From: Diaphorobacter nitroreducens
GTDB lineage: Bacteria; Pseudomonadota; Gammaproteobacteria; Burkholderiales; Burkholderiaceae_C
Direction: 5' to 3'
DNA length: 64,000 bases
Assembly: GCA_003755025.1 (NCBI GenBank)
Contig: RJVL01000002.1
Coordinates: 248,001-312,000 of the forward strand
The notes under the pieces are model-generated. The model searched no databases and was not told where the DNA came from. It saw only the letters and a program-made list of their open reading frames with translations. Positions 35,994-44,231 of the stretch are shown here, in pieces. The translations under genes were made by a program, and so were the position numbers. The stretch's first letter is position 1. The number at the start of each line of letters is the position of its first letter.

Positions 35994-37094
35994 TCAGCCG
36001 CGTGTGCGGCGTTCGCGCACGGCCGCAGCCAGCTGCTGCAGTACCGGCACGGTCTGTGCGAAGCTGATGCAGGCATCGGTGACCGACACGCCGGGTGTGA
36101 GCGGCTGGCCGTCCACGATGTCCTGGCGGCCCTCCTGCAGGTGGCTCTCGATCATCACGCCGGTGATGCGTGCATCGCCCGCGGCGATCTGCTGGGCCAC
36201 GTCCTGCGCCACGTCGATCTGGCGGCGGTGCTGCTTGCTGCTGTTGGCATGCGACAGGTCGATCATCACCTGCGGGCGCTGGCCGGCCTTCTCCAGCATC
36301 ACGCAGGCGGCCTGCACGTCGGCCGCGCCGTAGTTCGGGGCCTTGCCGCCGCGCAGGATCACATGGCAGTCGTGGTTGCCGCGCGTCTCGAAGATCGCCG
36401 CCTGCCCCATCTTGGTCATACCCATGAAGGCATGCGGTGCCTGCGCGGCCTGGATGGCGTCGGCCGCCACCTTCACGCCGCCATCCGTGCCGTTCTTGAA
36501 GCCCACGGGGCAGGACAGGCCGCTGGCCAGTTGCCGGTGGCTCTGGCTTTCGGTGGTGCGCGCGCCGATGGCGCCCCAGCTCACCAGGTCGCTGATGAAC
36601 TGCGGCGACAGCAGGTCCAGGAATTCCGTGCCCACGGGCAGGCCCAGCGCCAGCACGTCCAGCAGCAATGCGCGGGCGCGCTCCAGGCCTTCGTTGATGG
36701 CGAAGCTGCCGTCCAGGTGCGGGTCGTTGATGTAGCCCTTCCAGCCCACGGTGGTGCGGGGCTTCTCGAAGTACACGCGCATCACGATGAGCAGGTCCTG
36801 CGCCAGCGCATCCGCCTGCTCCTTCAACAGGCGCGCGTACTCCATGGCCTGGTCATGGTCGTGGATGGAGCACGGTCCCACCACGACGATGAGGCGGTCG
36901 TCCTGCCCGTGCAGCACGCGCGAGATGGCCACGCGGCTGCTTTCCACCAGCGTCTGCGCCGCCTCGGGCGCGGGCTGCCATTCCTGCAGCAGCGCGGGCG
37001 TGATGAGCGGGCGCACGGCTTTGATGCGCAGGTCGTCGATGCGCGTGGTGTCGTGGGTGGTGAGCGGGGATGCGAGGCGTTCGGTCAGGGTCAT
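35994..37094 (-). CDS. aroG: 3-deoxy-7-phosphoheptulonate synthase, class I (AroG type)
   Basis: 366 residues. The first shikimate-pathway enzyme, joining phosphoenolpyruvate and erythrose 4-phosphate. VVVGPCSIHDHDQAMEYARL has the metal-binding Cys, and GARTTESQSHRQLASGLSCP, VGFKNGTDG and MIDLSHANSSKQHRRQ complete the active site. The length matches the E. coli AroFGH group with the N-terminal feedback segment. I found no leader peptide or attenuator in the 127 bases upstream. Confidence 0.95.
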   Translation of the reverse strand: MTLTERLASPLTTHDTTRIDDLRIKAVRPLITPALLQEWQPAPEAAQTLVESSRVAISRVLHGQDDRLIVVVGPCSIHDHDQAMEYARLLKEQADALAQDLLIVMRVYFEKPRTTVGWKGYINDPHLDGSFAINEGLERARALLLDVLALGLPVGTEFLDLLSPQFISDLVSWGAIGARTTESQSHRQLASGLSCPVGFKNGTDGGVKVAADAIQAAQAPHAFMGMTKMGQAAIFETRGNHDCHVILRGGKAPNYGAADVQAACVMLEKAGQRPQVMIDLSHANSSKQHRRQIDVAQDVAQQIAAGDARITGVMIESHLQEGRQDIVDGQPLTPGVSVTDACISFAQTVPVLQQLAAAVRERRTRG

Positions 37095-37221
37095 GGTGCC
37101 CCGATTGTCGCGCTACCCGCGTGAGAGCCTGTTCGGGGAGTCCGGCGCCCTGCCCGGGCGGCAGGTGGCGGTGAAGGAAGGTAACACTGCCTGTGGCCGC
37201 CGCAAGCGGCGCCGTGGAAGT

Positions 37222-37704
37222 TCAGGGGCGCCGGAAGCTCGCGAACTGTTGCGACCAGTAGCGCGACTTCAGGTGGTCCAGGCGCACCGTGCCGCCGCTG
37301 GACGGCGCATGTACGAAGCGCCCCTCCCCCACGTAAATGCCGGCATGCGTGGGCCGGCCGCGGCCGAACACCACCAGGTCGCCCGTGCGCAGCTCGTCCG
37401 CGTCGATGGACTGGCCGAAGCCGCTCAACTGGGCCACCGTGCGCGGCGGGGCCACGCCCGCGCGGCTGGTGTACACGTAGCCGATGAGACCGCTGCAGTC
37501 GAAGCCGCTGTCGGGCGTATTGCCGCCGTAGCGGTAGGGCGTGCCCACCAGTCCCAGGGCATGGATGGCGATGTCGCTCGACTGTTCGGGCGACAGGCGG
37601 GAATAGGCGGCGTTGCGCGAGGCAGAGGTGGGCGGCGTGGTGCCGCAGCCCACCACCAGCAGGCTGGCCGCGAGCGTCAGGACGAGAAGGGCAAAGGCGC
37701 GCAT
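37222..37704 (-). CDS. NlpC/P60-family C40 endopeptidase lipoprotein
   Basis: 160 residues. A lipoprotein signal peptide ends LLVVGC (Cys20). The catalytic Cys lies in GFDCSGLIGYVY, and the His in PTHAGIYVGEGRFVHA, so the peptidoglycan-cleaving active site is intact. It would cut peptide crosslinks in the cell wall from the outer membrane. It lies divergent from the MocR gene, 216 bases apart, with that operator between them. Confidence 0.9.
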   Translation of the reverse strand: MRAFALLVLTLAASLLVVGCGTTPPTSASRNAAYSRLSPEQSSDIAIHALGLVGTPYRYGGNTPDSGFDCSGLIGYVYTSRAGVAPPRTVAQLSGFGQSIDADELRTGDLVVFGRGRPTHAGIYVGEGRFVHAPSSGGTVRLDHLKSRYWSQQFASFRRP

Positions 37705-37880
37705 GGGGGTCAAGCGTAGCAGCCGCGGCGCGATGGCGCAGCCAACACCCCGCGCCCGAACGCGCTTTCTCCTACTTTTGCAACGTTTTTTGGGGTCATT
37801 TTTTGCACTTTTCTCGCGGCGCCTCGCCGTGGTGCACGCGCGAAGGGTGTGGGGCGCGATTGCAGCGACTGAGCCGCGCA

Positions 37881-37914
37881 GTACAAAAAATTGTACTAGT
37901 ACAAACAATACAAT
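37881..37914 (+). promoter_or_regulatory. GTACAA half-site operator and promoter of the MocR gene
   Basis: Three half-sites lie in a row: GTACAA (37881-37886), TTGTAC (37891-37896) and GTACAA (37899-37904); the last two form the palindrome TTGTACTAGTACAA. A TACAAT -10 element (37909-37914) ends six bases before the ATG, so the mRNA may start at or next to the start codon. Confidence 0.7.
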
Positions 37915-37920
37915 GTGTGC

Positions 37921-39249
37921 ATGCCATCGTTGTCTGTAGAAGGAAGCAATGCCAAAGACATTGCGGCAAGCCTTGAATATGCCATGCGCCGCGGCGCTCT
38001 GCCAAGCGGCGCTGCCCTGCCCTCGGTGCGCCATCTGGCCGCAGAACTGGGGGTGAATCCCAACACCGTCGCCGCCGCTTATGCGCGGTTGCGCAGCGCG
38101 GGCCGCGTGGTCACTGCGGGGCGCCGCGGCACCCGCGTAGCGGGCGAGCCGCCCCGCCCTGCCCCTTCGTTCGCTCCGCCCGAGGGCCTGCGCGACCTGG
38201 CCAGCGGCCAGCCCGATCCTGCGCTGCTGCCGCGCCCCCGCGGCGCGGCCTGGGCCGCTGCGCTGGGGCAGCCGGCAGCGGTGCCGCATGCGCCGCAAGC
38301 GGTTGCGGAGGCGCTGCTGTCGCAAGCACGCCCCTGGCTGGAGAGCCAGGGCCTGCCTGGCGATGCCGTGGGGGTCTTCTCGGGCGCGCTGGATGCGATC
38401 GAGCGCGCCCTGCGTCAGCATGCGCGCCCCGGCGACCGCGTGGCGGTGGAAGACCCGGGCTGGCCACCGCTGCTGGCGCTGCTGCACAGCCTGCGCCTGC
38501 AGCCCGTACCCCTGGCCGTGGACGCGCAAGGGCTGTGCGTGCCGGCAGCGGGCGTGTTGGCGCAGTGCTGCGCCGTGGTGGTTACGCCGCGCGCGCACAA
38601 CCCCACGGGCGTGGCCCTGGGTGTGGCGCGCTGGAAGGCGCTGCGCCGCCAACTGCGGGCCCACCCACACACGCTGCTGATCCTGGATGACCATTGGGGC
38701 CTGCTGAGCCACGCGCCCCTGGCGATGGCCGGGGCCCTGCCGCCGCTGTGGCTGCATGTGCTGAGTGTGAGCAAGGCGTTGGGCGCAGACTGCCGCGTGG
38801 CCCTGGCCGCGGGCACGCCGGCGCTGGTGCAGGGCATGTGCGCACACCAGGCGCTGGGGCCGCGCTGGGTCAGCCACTGGTTGCAAGGGCTGGTGGCGCA
38901 GTTGTGGCGGCAGGCGGCGCAGGGGCGTGCGCGGGGCTCATGGCGCCATGCCGCGGCCCAATACGCGGCCCGCCGCGCGGCGCTGACGGACGCGCTGCGC
39001 GGCCACGGGGTGGCGGCGCCCTGGCTGGAAGGCGAGGGCCTGCACGCCTGGATGCCGGTGTCCGACGAAGCCGCGGCGGTGCAGTCCCTCGCGGCCGCGG
39101 GCTGGGCGGTGCAGGCGGGCGCTCCGCTGCGGCTGCACAGCGGGCAGGGTGTGCGCATCAGCCTGGGCGCCGTGGGCGTGCGCGATATGGGCCGGCTGGC
39201 GCGCGACCTGGCAGGGGCGCTGCGACCTGCGGTGCGGGCGGTGTTTTAA
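37921..39249 (+). CDS. MocR/PdxR-type regulator (GntR domain fused to aminotransferase domain)
   Basis: 442 residues. A GntR winged helix (about 10-75) has LPSGAALPSVRHLAAELGVN and NTVAAAYARLRSAGRV. The rest is an aminotransferase class I fold: VVVTPRAHNPTGVALG and the PLP-binding Lys285 in HVLSVSKALGADCRVALAA. Such proteins sense PLP or an amino compound and usually control a neighbouring gene. No obvious target is adjacent apart from the NlpC/P60 gene and itself. The start has no Shine-Dalgarno, which fits a leaderless message. Confidence 0.9.
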   Translation: MPSLSVEGSNAKDIAASLEYAMRRGALPSGAALPSVRHLAAELGVNPNTVAAAYARLRSAGRVVTAGRRGTRVAGEPPRPAPSFAPPEGLRDLASGQPDPALLPRPRGAAWAAALGQPAAVPHAPQAVAEALLSQARPWLESQGLPGDAVGVFSGALDAIERALRQHARPGDRVAVEDPGWPPLLALLHSLRLQPVPLAVDAQGLCVPAAGVLAQCCAVVVTPRAHNPTGVALGVARWKALRRQLRAHPHTLLILDDHWGLLSHAPLAMAGALPPLWLHVLSVSKALGADCRVALAAGTPALVQGMCAHQALGPRWVSHWLQGLVAQLWRQAAQGRARGSWRHAAAQYAARRAALTDALRGHGVAAPWLEGEGLHAWMPVSDEAAAVQSLAAAGWAVQAGAPLRLHSGQGVRISLGAVGVRDMGRLARDLAGALRPAVRAVF

Positions 39250-39529
39250 CGAACGCGAGCGCGCCGCGAATACGGCAGCGCTCCCGTGCTGCACGCCGCC
39301 CGTGGAGGGATTTTGTCAATCTCGCCTCTTGCGCGGAGGGAGGCGGTCCTTGGAACTGCCGCCACGTGGTCTGTGGTTGACCTCTCTGCGGGCGACGAGC
39401 TAAGGGTTAAGGGCTACCCTGTGGCGGGGCACGCCGCGGCTTGCGGCGCCCGCTCTCCGCTCCAGCAACGCGCGCTGGCAAGACAGACGCTCCTCGCGCA
39501 AAGTGCCCCCGCGCGGGTTGGGCGCGCCG
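39250..39529. other. Gap without recognisable gene
   Basis: 280 bases between the MocR gene and the convergent FMN-binding gene. One GC hairpin is seen at 39432-39448 (CGCCGC-GGCTT-GCGGCG). No repeat copy, promoter or convincing coding sequence was found. Confidence 0.5.
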
Positions 39530-40036
39530 TCAATCCAGCGACAGCTCGCGGTGCTCGCCCAGCGGCTTGGGCTGCTCGCCGGTCAACGCGGCGGTGGCGA
39601 GTTGGTAGAGCTGGGAGAGCTTGCTGTCCTTCACGTCCCAGTATTCCGCATGCTCGATGCGGACGGCCAGCAGCACCAGATTGGGGTCTGTGGGACCGTC
39701 GGGGAACCAGGCCTTGGCCAGCGGCGTCCACAGTGCTTCCTTGCGCGCGGGGTCCTCGATGAAACCGGCCGTGCCCGACAGCGACACGTAGCAGTCTTCG
39801 CCCGGGTCGGCGTAGCTCAAATGCACCTGGCTGTCGGCCTGCAGGCGGCTGTGCAACTCGCTGCCGCGCGGGATGAAGAAGAAGAGTTGACTCTGCGCAT
39901 CGATGTCCTTGTTCAGCGTAGTCAGCGGGTGGGCATGCAGCCGGCCGTCGGCCGCGCGGTGGGCGAGCATGGCAAAGCGGATGTCCTTGATGCGGTTCCA
40001 CAGCGTGGCGTGGGGGGAATCGTCGGGCATGGACAT
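39530..40036 (-). CDS. Pyridoxamine 5'-phosphate oxidase-like general stress protein
   Basis: 168 residues. A split-barrel flavin-binding protein: LWNRIKDIRFAMLAHRAADG opens the barrel, LFFFIPRGSELHSRLQADSQ VHLSYAD forms its core, and YVSLSGTAGFIED and AWFPDGPTDPNLVLLAVRIE match the general stress protein 26-like group. It probably binds FMN or F420-like cofactors; the reaction is unknown. GGAGG sits seven bases before ATG 40036. Confidence 0.88.
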   Translation of the reverse strand: MSMPDDSPHATLWNRIKDIRFAMLAHRAADGRLHAHPLTTLNKDIDAQSQLFFFIPRGSELHSRLQADSQVHLSYADPGEDCYVSLSGTAGFIEDPARKEALWTPLAKAWFPDGPTDPNLVLLAVRIEHAEYWDVKDSKLSQLYQLATAALTGEQPKPLGEHRELSLD

Positions 40037-40244
40037 GGGAGAACCTCCGTGGGATGTAGGTGGACGCCACGGCGCGGTGCGTCACGCACGCGCCGGGACG
40101 GGCATACAACGCACTGTAGGGTGCGCTCGGGGTGCGCGGCGTCGGCCCCGGTCACGCCTGGATGTGCGCGCAATCCGACGCGCGGTATGAATGGGAGAAG
40201 AATTGAAAAATGCCCTGTCGCGCCCGCAATAAGGGCGGGGGCAG

Positions 40245-40901
40245 CTACCCCATTTGCAACGCCGTTGGCGGCTGTTCGGCTGGCGCGGCCTGGCGGTGGT
40301 GCTGCAGCAGCTTGCCGATGGCAGGGCGTGCGCAGCGCTGCAACTGCATCAGCAGCGCGTGGTCCGGCCAGGCCAGGCCGAAGCGTTGGCACAGGTCACG
40401 CTGCATACAGGCCAGCAGCGAGGCGGCCATTTCCGCATCGGCCAGCGCGCGGTGGGCGCGCCCGGCGCGCGGCAGGCCGAGGTGGTCCGTGAGGCGGCCC
40501 AAGCTGTGGCTGGGCGCATCGGGGTACACGCGGCGCGACAGCAGCACGGTGCAGGCGAATGGATGGGGCGCGGCGAGCCCGGCGTACTGCAATTCGGCCT
40601 GCCAGAACTTGCGGTCGAATGCGGCGTTGTGGGCCACCATGGGCGCGTCGCCCACAAAGCACGCGGCCTCGCGCATCACTGCGGCGGCAGCGGGAGCGGC
40701 CTCCACCATGGCATTCGTGATGCCGGTGAGTTGCGTGATGAAGGGCGGGATCCGCACGCCCGTGCGCATCAGGCTCTGGTAGCGGTCCACCACGCGGCCG
40801 CCTTCCATGAGCACGATGGCCACCTCGGTGGCGCGTGCACCCTGGGCAGGCATCATGCCGGTGGTTTCGAAATCGATGACGGCGATGGGGGCGGACGGCA
40901 T
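40245..40901 (-). CDS. 3'-5' exonuclease, DnaQ/PolC-epsilon family
   Basis: 218 residues. The three exonuclease motifs are present: IAVIDFETTGMMP (ExoI), MVAHNAAFDRKFW (ExoII) and AHRALADAEMAASLL (ExoIII, with the HxAxxD pattern). An N-terminal extension is possible but the MPSAPIAVIDFETTG start is usual for the family. It likely trims DNA or RNA 3' ends in repair; it is a stand-alone protein, not the replicase subunit. Confidence 0.88.
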   Translation of the reverse strand: MPSAPIAVIDFETTGMMPAQGARATEVAIVLMEGGRVVDRYQSLMRTGVRIPPFITQLTGITNAMVEAAPAAAAVMREAACFVGDAPMVAHNAAFDRKFWQAELQYAGLAAPHPFACTVLLSRRVYPDAPSHSLGRLTDHLGLPRAGRAHRALADAEMAASLLACMQRDLCQRFGLAWPDHALLMQLQRCARPAIGKLLQHHRQAAPAEQPPTALQMG

Positions 40902-41046
40902 GCGGGACGGCAGGAAACCGGCCCCGCGCACCCCGTGCGATAGGCACGGGCCACCGGCACCGGTGCGTAATCGTAGCCGCCACGCACGAAGCGCCGCCGC
41001 CCCCAAAAGTGCGGATGCCGGGCCACGCGGGCCCTGCAGGCCGGGC

Positions 41047-41244
41047 TCAGCCCGCGCCGCCCTGGTTCTTGCTGCCGCGGCGCGACTGCGCCTGGTTGCC
41101 GCTGCCCACCTGGTCCGTGCGGTCGCTGCGGCTATCGGGCGTGCGACGCGCCTGGTTCAGGGCCGTGGGGGGCTGGTGCCCCTGCTGGTTGTGGTCGTTG
41201 GCCACCTTGTCGGTGGCGCCCGAGTTGTCGTTGGTGCGCTTCAT
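41047..41244 (-). CDS. Small disordered hydrophilic protein
   Basis: 65 residues, rich in N, Q, R, S, T and G with no hydrophobic stretch (MKRTNDNSGATDKVANDHNQ ... QSRRGSKNQGGAG). It looks intrinsically disordered. A GAAAGG Shine-Dalgarno precedes ATG 41244. No family recognised. A similar hydrophilic small protein lies on the other side of dinG at 43.9 kb. Composition and the ribosome site argue for a real gene; length alone does not. Confidence 0.45.
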   Translation of the reverse strand: MKRTNDNSGATDKVANDHNQQGHQPPTALNQARRTPDSRSDRTDQVGSGNQAQSRRGSKNQGGAG

Positions 41245-41364
41245 GGCGGGCCTTTCAGAGATCGGTCCAATCCACTCTAGGCAGCACGGCAGAGCGCGGG
41301 CGTCGGCGATGGGCCTGCCCGCCTGTGGGACGCGGCCCGACAGGCGATGCGGGAAGGGGTTAAT

Positions 41365-41424
41365 GGTCCAATCGGGCTCCAGCGCTTATCCAGCAAGCGC
41401 CACAAGCTATACCAATAGGAGCAA
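41365..41424 (-). repeat. Intergenic palindromic repeat, copy 12
   Basis: Reverse orientation: ATCGGGCTCCAGCGCTTATC, CAGCAAGCGCCACAAGCTAT. It lies at the 3' end of dinG. Confidence 0.85.
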
Positions 41425-41428
41425 TCGG

Positions 41429-43618
41429 TCACCCTGCGGCCCGGCGCGCCAGCGTGAACGGCGGCAAGCCCTGCAGCAGCCGCTGGCCGTAGCCGGTGCG
41501 CACCAGGCGCTTGTCGTAGCAATACACGTGCGCGCGGTCTTCCTCGGTGCGGATGGCGCGGCCCACCCACTGCGCCAGGCGGATGGCGGTGGCGGGCACC
41601 ACCAGTTCGCTGAACGGGTCGCGTCCGGCGCCGCGCAGCCATTCGGCGCGGGCCTCGCCCACGGGGTCGTCAGGCGGGGCGAAGGGCAGCTTGGTGATGA
41701 AGAGCGATTCGCACAGCCTGCCGGGCAGGTCCAGCCCCTCGCCGAAGGATTGCATGCCGAAGATGATGGAGGGCTGGCCTTCGGCCACGCGCTCGCGGTG
41801 GCGGGCCAGCAGCTGTGGGCGGGGCAGGGTGTTCTGCACCAGCACGGCGCTGCGCATGGCGGTGGGCAGCATGTCCACGGCCTGGCGCATCTGCTCGCGC
41901 GAGGTGAACAGCACCAGCGCGCCAGCCTCGACCAGGGCCAGGTCGGACAGCAGCGCGTCCACCATCTCGGAGGTAAAGGCCTGCGCATCGCGCGGCTCGG
42001 CGCGGGTCTCGGTGGCCACCAGCGTGCCCTGCAGCGCGTAGTCGAACGGACTGGGCACGGCCAGCGTGGTCACGGCTTCGTCGCCGAACAGGCCCGATTC
42101 GCGCAGGAAAAAGTCGAACTGCCCGCAACTGGTGAGCGTGGCCGAGGTCAGCACCGCGCCGCGCACGGCGGACCACAGGTGGTTGCGCAACGTGTTGCCC
42201 GGCAGCACGGGGCTGGCATGCGCGCGCACGACGATGAAGTCGCCCTCGACCTCCAGCGTGAACCACTTGGCGGCCGGCACCGCGCCCTCGGGCGCGTCCT
42301 GCAGCAGCAACTGGGCGGCCGCGTGCACGGCCTCCAGCCGCGGCGCCAGCACGCCGATCTGCGCATACAGCTGCGACAGGCGCCGCGCCTCGTCGGGCTT
42401 GTCGCGCATTTCGCTGCGCAGGGCCTTGGAAATGGCGCGCAGGGCGTTCAGGAAGCCCTCGGCGTGGTGCGCGGCCTGGCTGAAGGGCTCCACCAACGCT
42501 TCGGGCAGCACACCGCCGGCCACGCGGGCGCGCGTGGGCAGGCTGGATGCGAACTGGCGGCGCCCCGGCACGGGCGCACGCAGTTGCTCGCCATACACGT
42601 CCATCACCAGGCGCGCGGCATCCTGCAGCGCGGCGCGCAGGCGCGCGGCGTGGTTGGGAATGTCGGCGATGTCCTCGACCTCCACCAGCTGGCCGATGCG
42701 CAGCGCGCGGCTGGCCAGGCGGTCGATCCAGGTCAGGCGCGAGAGGTCGGCCTCGCAGGCGAACTGGTCGAGCGCGGTGGCGGGCAGGTGGTGGGCCTCG
42801 TCGATCACCAGCAGGCAGTTGTCCAGCTCGGGCAGCAAGCGCGCGCCCAGGGACGACAGCAGCAGGTCGTGGTTGGCCACGATGACCTGCGCGGCCACGA
42901 GCTGCTTGCGCCGCTCGTAGTAGGTGCACTGGTTGAACACCGGGCAGTGCTTGCCGGTGCAGGAACTGGCCTCGGCCGCCACGGGACTCCAGGCCTCGGG
43001 CTCGGGCGGCGTAGCGAGCGTGTCGCGGTCGCCGTCCCATTCGCTGGTCGCCAGCGCGTCTGCCATGCTGGCGTAGAACTTCATGCGCGCCTCGGACTCG
43101 TGGCGCGGGCGCTTGCCGCGCTGCTCGGCTTCCTCGTCGGCGAACAGGTCGTCGTCGGGCAGGTCGCCGTCACCGCCCGGGCCGGCCGCGCCGCCGCCGG
43201 CCAGGCGCTCCAGCTTGAGCTTGCACACGTAGCGCCCGCGCCCCTTGGCCAGCGCGAACTGGAAGGGTTGCTCCATGCGGGCGGCCAGGGCCGGCAGGTC
43301 CTTGTGCACCAGCTGCTCCTGCAGCGCCACGGTGGCGGTGGAGATCAGCACCCGCGTGCCGCGCGCCAGCGCCATCGCGATCGCGGGCACGCTGTAGGCC
43401 AGCGACTTGCCCACGCCCGTGCCGGCCTGCACCACGGCAATCGCGCGCTGGGGCAGGGCATCGTCGTCCTCCAGCTTGCCCAGCTGCGCCTGGCTGAAGG
43501 TCTGGGCCACCTGCTCGGCCATGCGCCGCTGGCCCTCGCGCACGCGAAAGCCGGCCGTGGATTGGACCACCGCCTCGAACGATTGCAGGGCCTGGGCGGC
43601 CCACTCTGTGGAAGACAT
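41429..43618 (-). CDS. dinG: ATP-dependent DNA helicase DinG (XPD-like)
   Basis: 729 residues from ATG 43618. Walker A GTGVGKS is at 66-72 and the DEAH box at 273-276. The iron-sulfur cluster cysteines are Cys132, Cys220, Cys225 and Cys231. Later motifs GAVLTSATL, FTSREQMRQAVDM, FGMQSFGEGLDLPG and QWVGRAIRTEEDRA complete the superfamily 2 core. It unwinds forks, D-loops and R-loops during damage. An in-frame GTG 15 codons upstream is possible; neither start has a good Shine-Dalgarno. An acidic insertion (about 149-175) follows the first cysteine. Confidence 0.95.
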   Translation of the reverse strand: MSSTEWAAQALQSFEAVVQSTAGFRVREGQRRMAEQVAQTFSQAQLGKLEDDDALPQRAIAVVQAGTGVGKSLAYSVPAIAMALARGTRVLISTATVALQEQLVHKDLPALAARMEQPFQFALAKGRGRYVCKLKLERLAGGGAAGPGGDGDLPDDDLFADEEAEQRGKRPRHESEARMKFYASMADALATSEWDGDRDTLATPPEPEAWSPVAAEASSCTGKHCPVFNQCTYYERRKQLVAAQVIVANHDLLLSSLGARLLPELDNCLLVIDEAHHLPATALDQFACEADLSRLTWIDRLASRALRIGQLVEVEDIADIPNHAARLRAALQDAARLVMDVYGEQLRAPVPGRRQFASSLPTRARVAGGVLPEALVEPFSQAAHHAEGFLNALRAISKALRSEMRDKPDEARRLSQLYAQIGVLAPRLEAVHAAAQLLLQDAPEGAVPAAKWFTLEVEGDFIVVRAHASPVLPGNTLRNHLWSAVRGAVLTSATLTSCGQFDFFLRESGLFGDEAVTTLAVPSPFDYALQGTLVATETRAEPRDAQAFTSEMVDALLSDLALVEAGALVLFTSREQMRQAVDMLPTAMRSAVLVQNTLPRPQLLARHRERVAEGQPSIIFGMQSFGEGLDLPGRLCESLFITKLPFAPPDDPVGEARAEWLRGAGRDPFSELVVPATAIRLAQWVGRAIRTEEDRAHVYCYDKRLVRTGYGQRLLQGLPPFTLARRAAG

Positions 43619-43867
43619 GGAAGGGGAGATCAGGCGCGGGGCCGGCTTTGCGGGGCGTGCCACTGTAAATGCATCCAGGCATGTTAGCCGAAGCGGGCTG
43701 GGCGCCGCTCAGGGCCGGCTATACACCCCTGGCCGTGCCCCCCAGGTGATGCGTGGTCGCCCGTGCGCCCAACGCTGATGCCGTCGTCCGCCCCCGGCCT
43801 ACGCGGAACCGGACGGGGACTGCCTAGCATGGGGCGATCTGCCTTGCAGGCAAACGAGAGGTTCCCC

Positions 43868-44176
43868 ATGCCATCCCATCGCGATACCCCGTCCCCTTCC
43901 AATGCCCCGGGCGCCGCGCCGCCGTCGCCGGGCGAGCACACCGATGTCCACGAACAGGGCGTGGACCTGCAGACCCCGCCCCAGCAGGAACGCGCCGCCG
44001 GTACCCCCGCCGCGCCCAAGCTGCCGCACGAGCGGGACCAGTCCGTCACCATGACCGGCGGCGAGCGCCATCCCGAGGTCGAGCAGGCCCACCGCGACGT
44101 GGAACGCGGCCTGCAGGATACCGACCGTGGACCGCCCGCCGGCCGCACCTATCGCAAGCTCAAGGACTCGGAATAG
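43868..44176 (+). CDS. Small Pro/Gln-rich disordered protein
   Basis: 102 residues, polar throughout and rich in P, Q, E, R and D (PSHRDTPSPSNAPGAAPPSP, DVHEQGVDLQTPPQQERAAG, MTGGERHPEVEQAHRDVERG). No membrane segment or known domain. GAGAGG precedes the ATG. Its stop codon TAG is the first base of repeat copy 13's region. No family recognised. Confidence 0.55.
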   Translation: MPSHRDTPSPSNAPGAAPPSPGEHTDVHEQGVDLQTPPQQERAAGTPAAPKLPHERDQSVTMTGGERHPEVEQAHRDVERGLQDTDRGPPAGRTYRKLKDSE

Positions 44177-44231
44177 CTATTAAAAACGTAGCTGTCAGCG
44201 CTTGATGGTAAAGCGCTAGAACCTGTTTTTA
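44174..44231 (+). repeat. Intergenic palindromic repeat, copy 13
   Basis: Forward orientation: TAGCTATTAAAAACGTAGCT, GTCAGCGCTTGATGGTAAAG, CGCTAGAACCTGTTTTT. It lies between convergent genes and ends in a T-run like a terminator. Confidence 0.9.

Noticed and set aside
37095-37221. Aromatic amino-acid attenuator before the DAHP synthase
   Set aside because: No leader peptide rich in Phe, Tyr or Trp and no terminator with a T-run was found.
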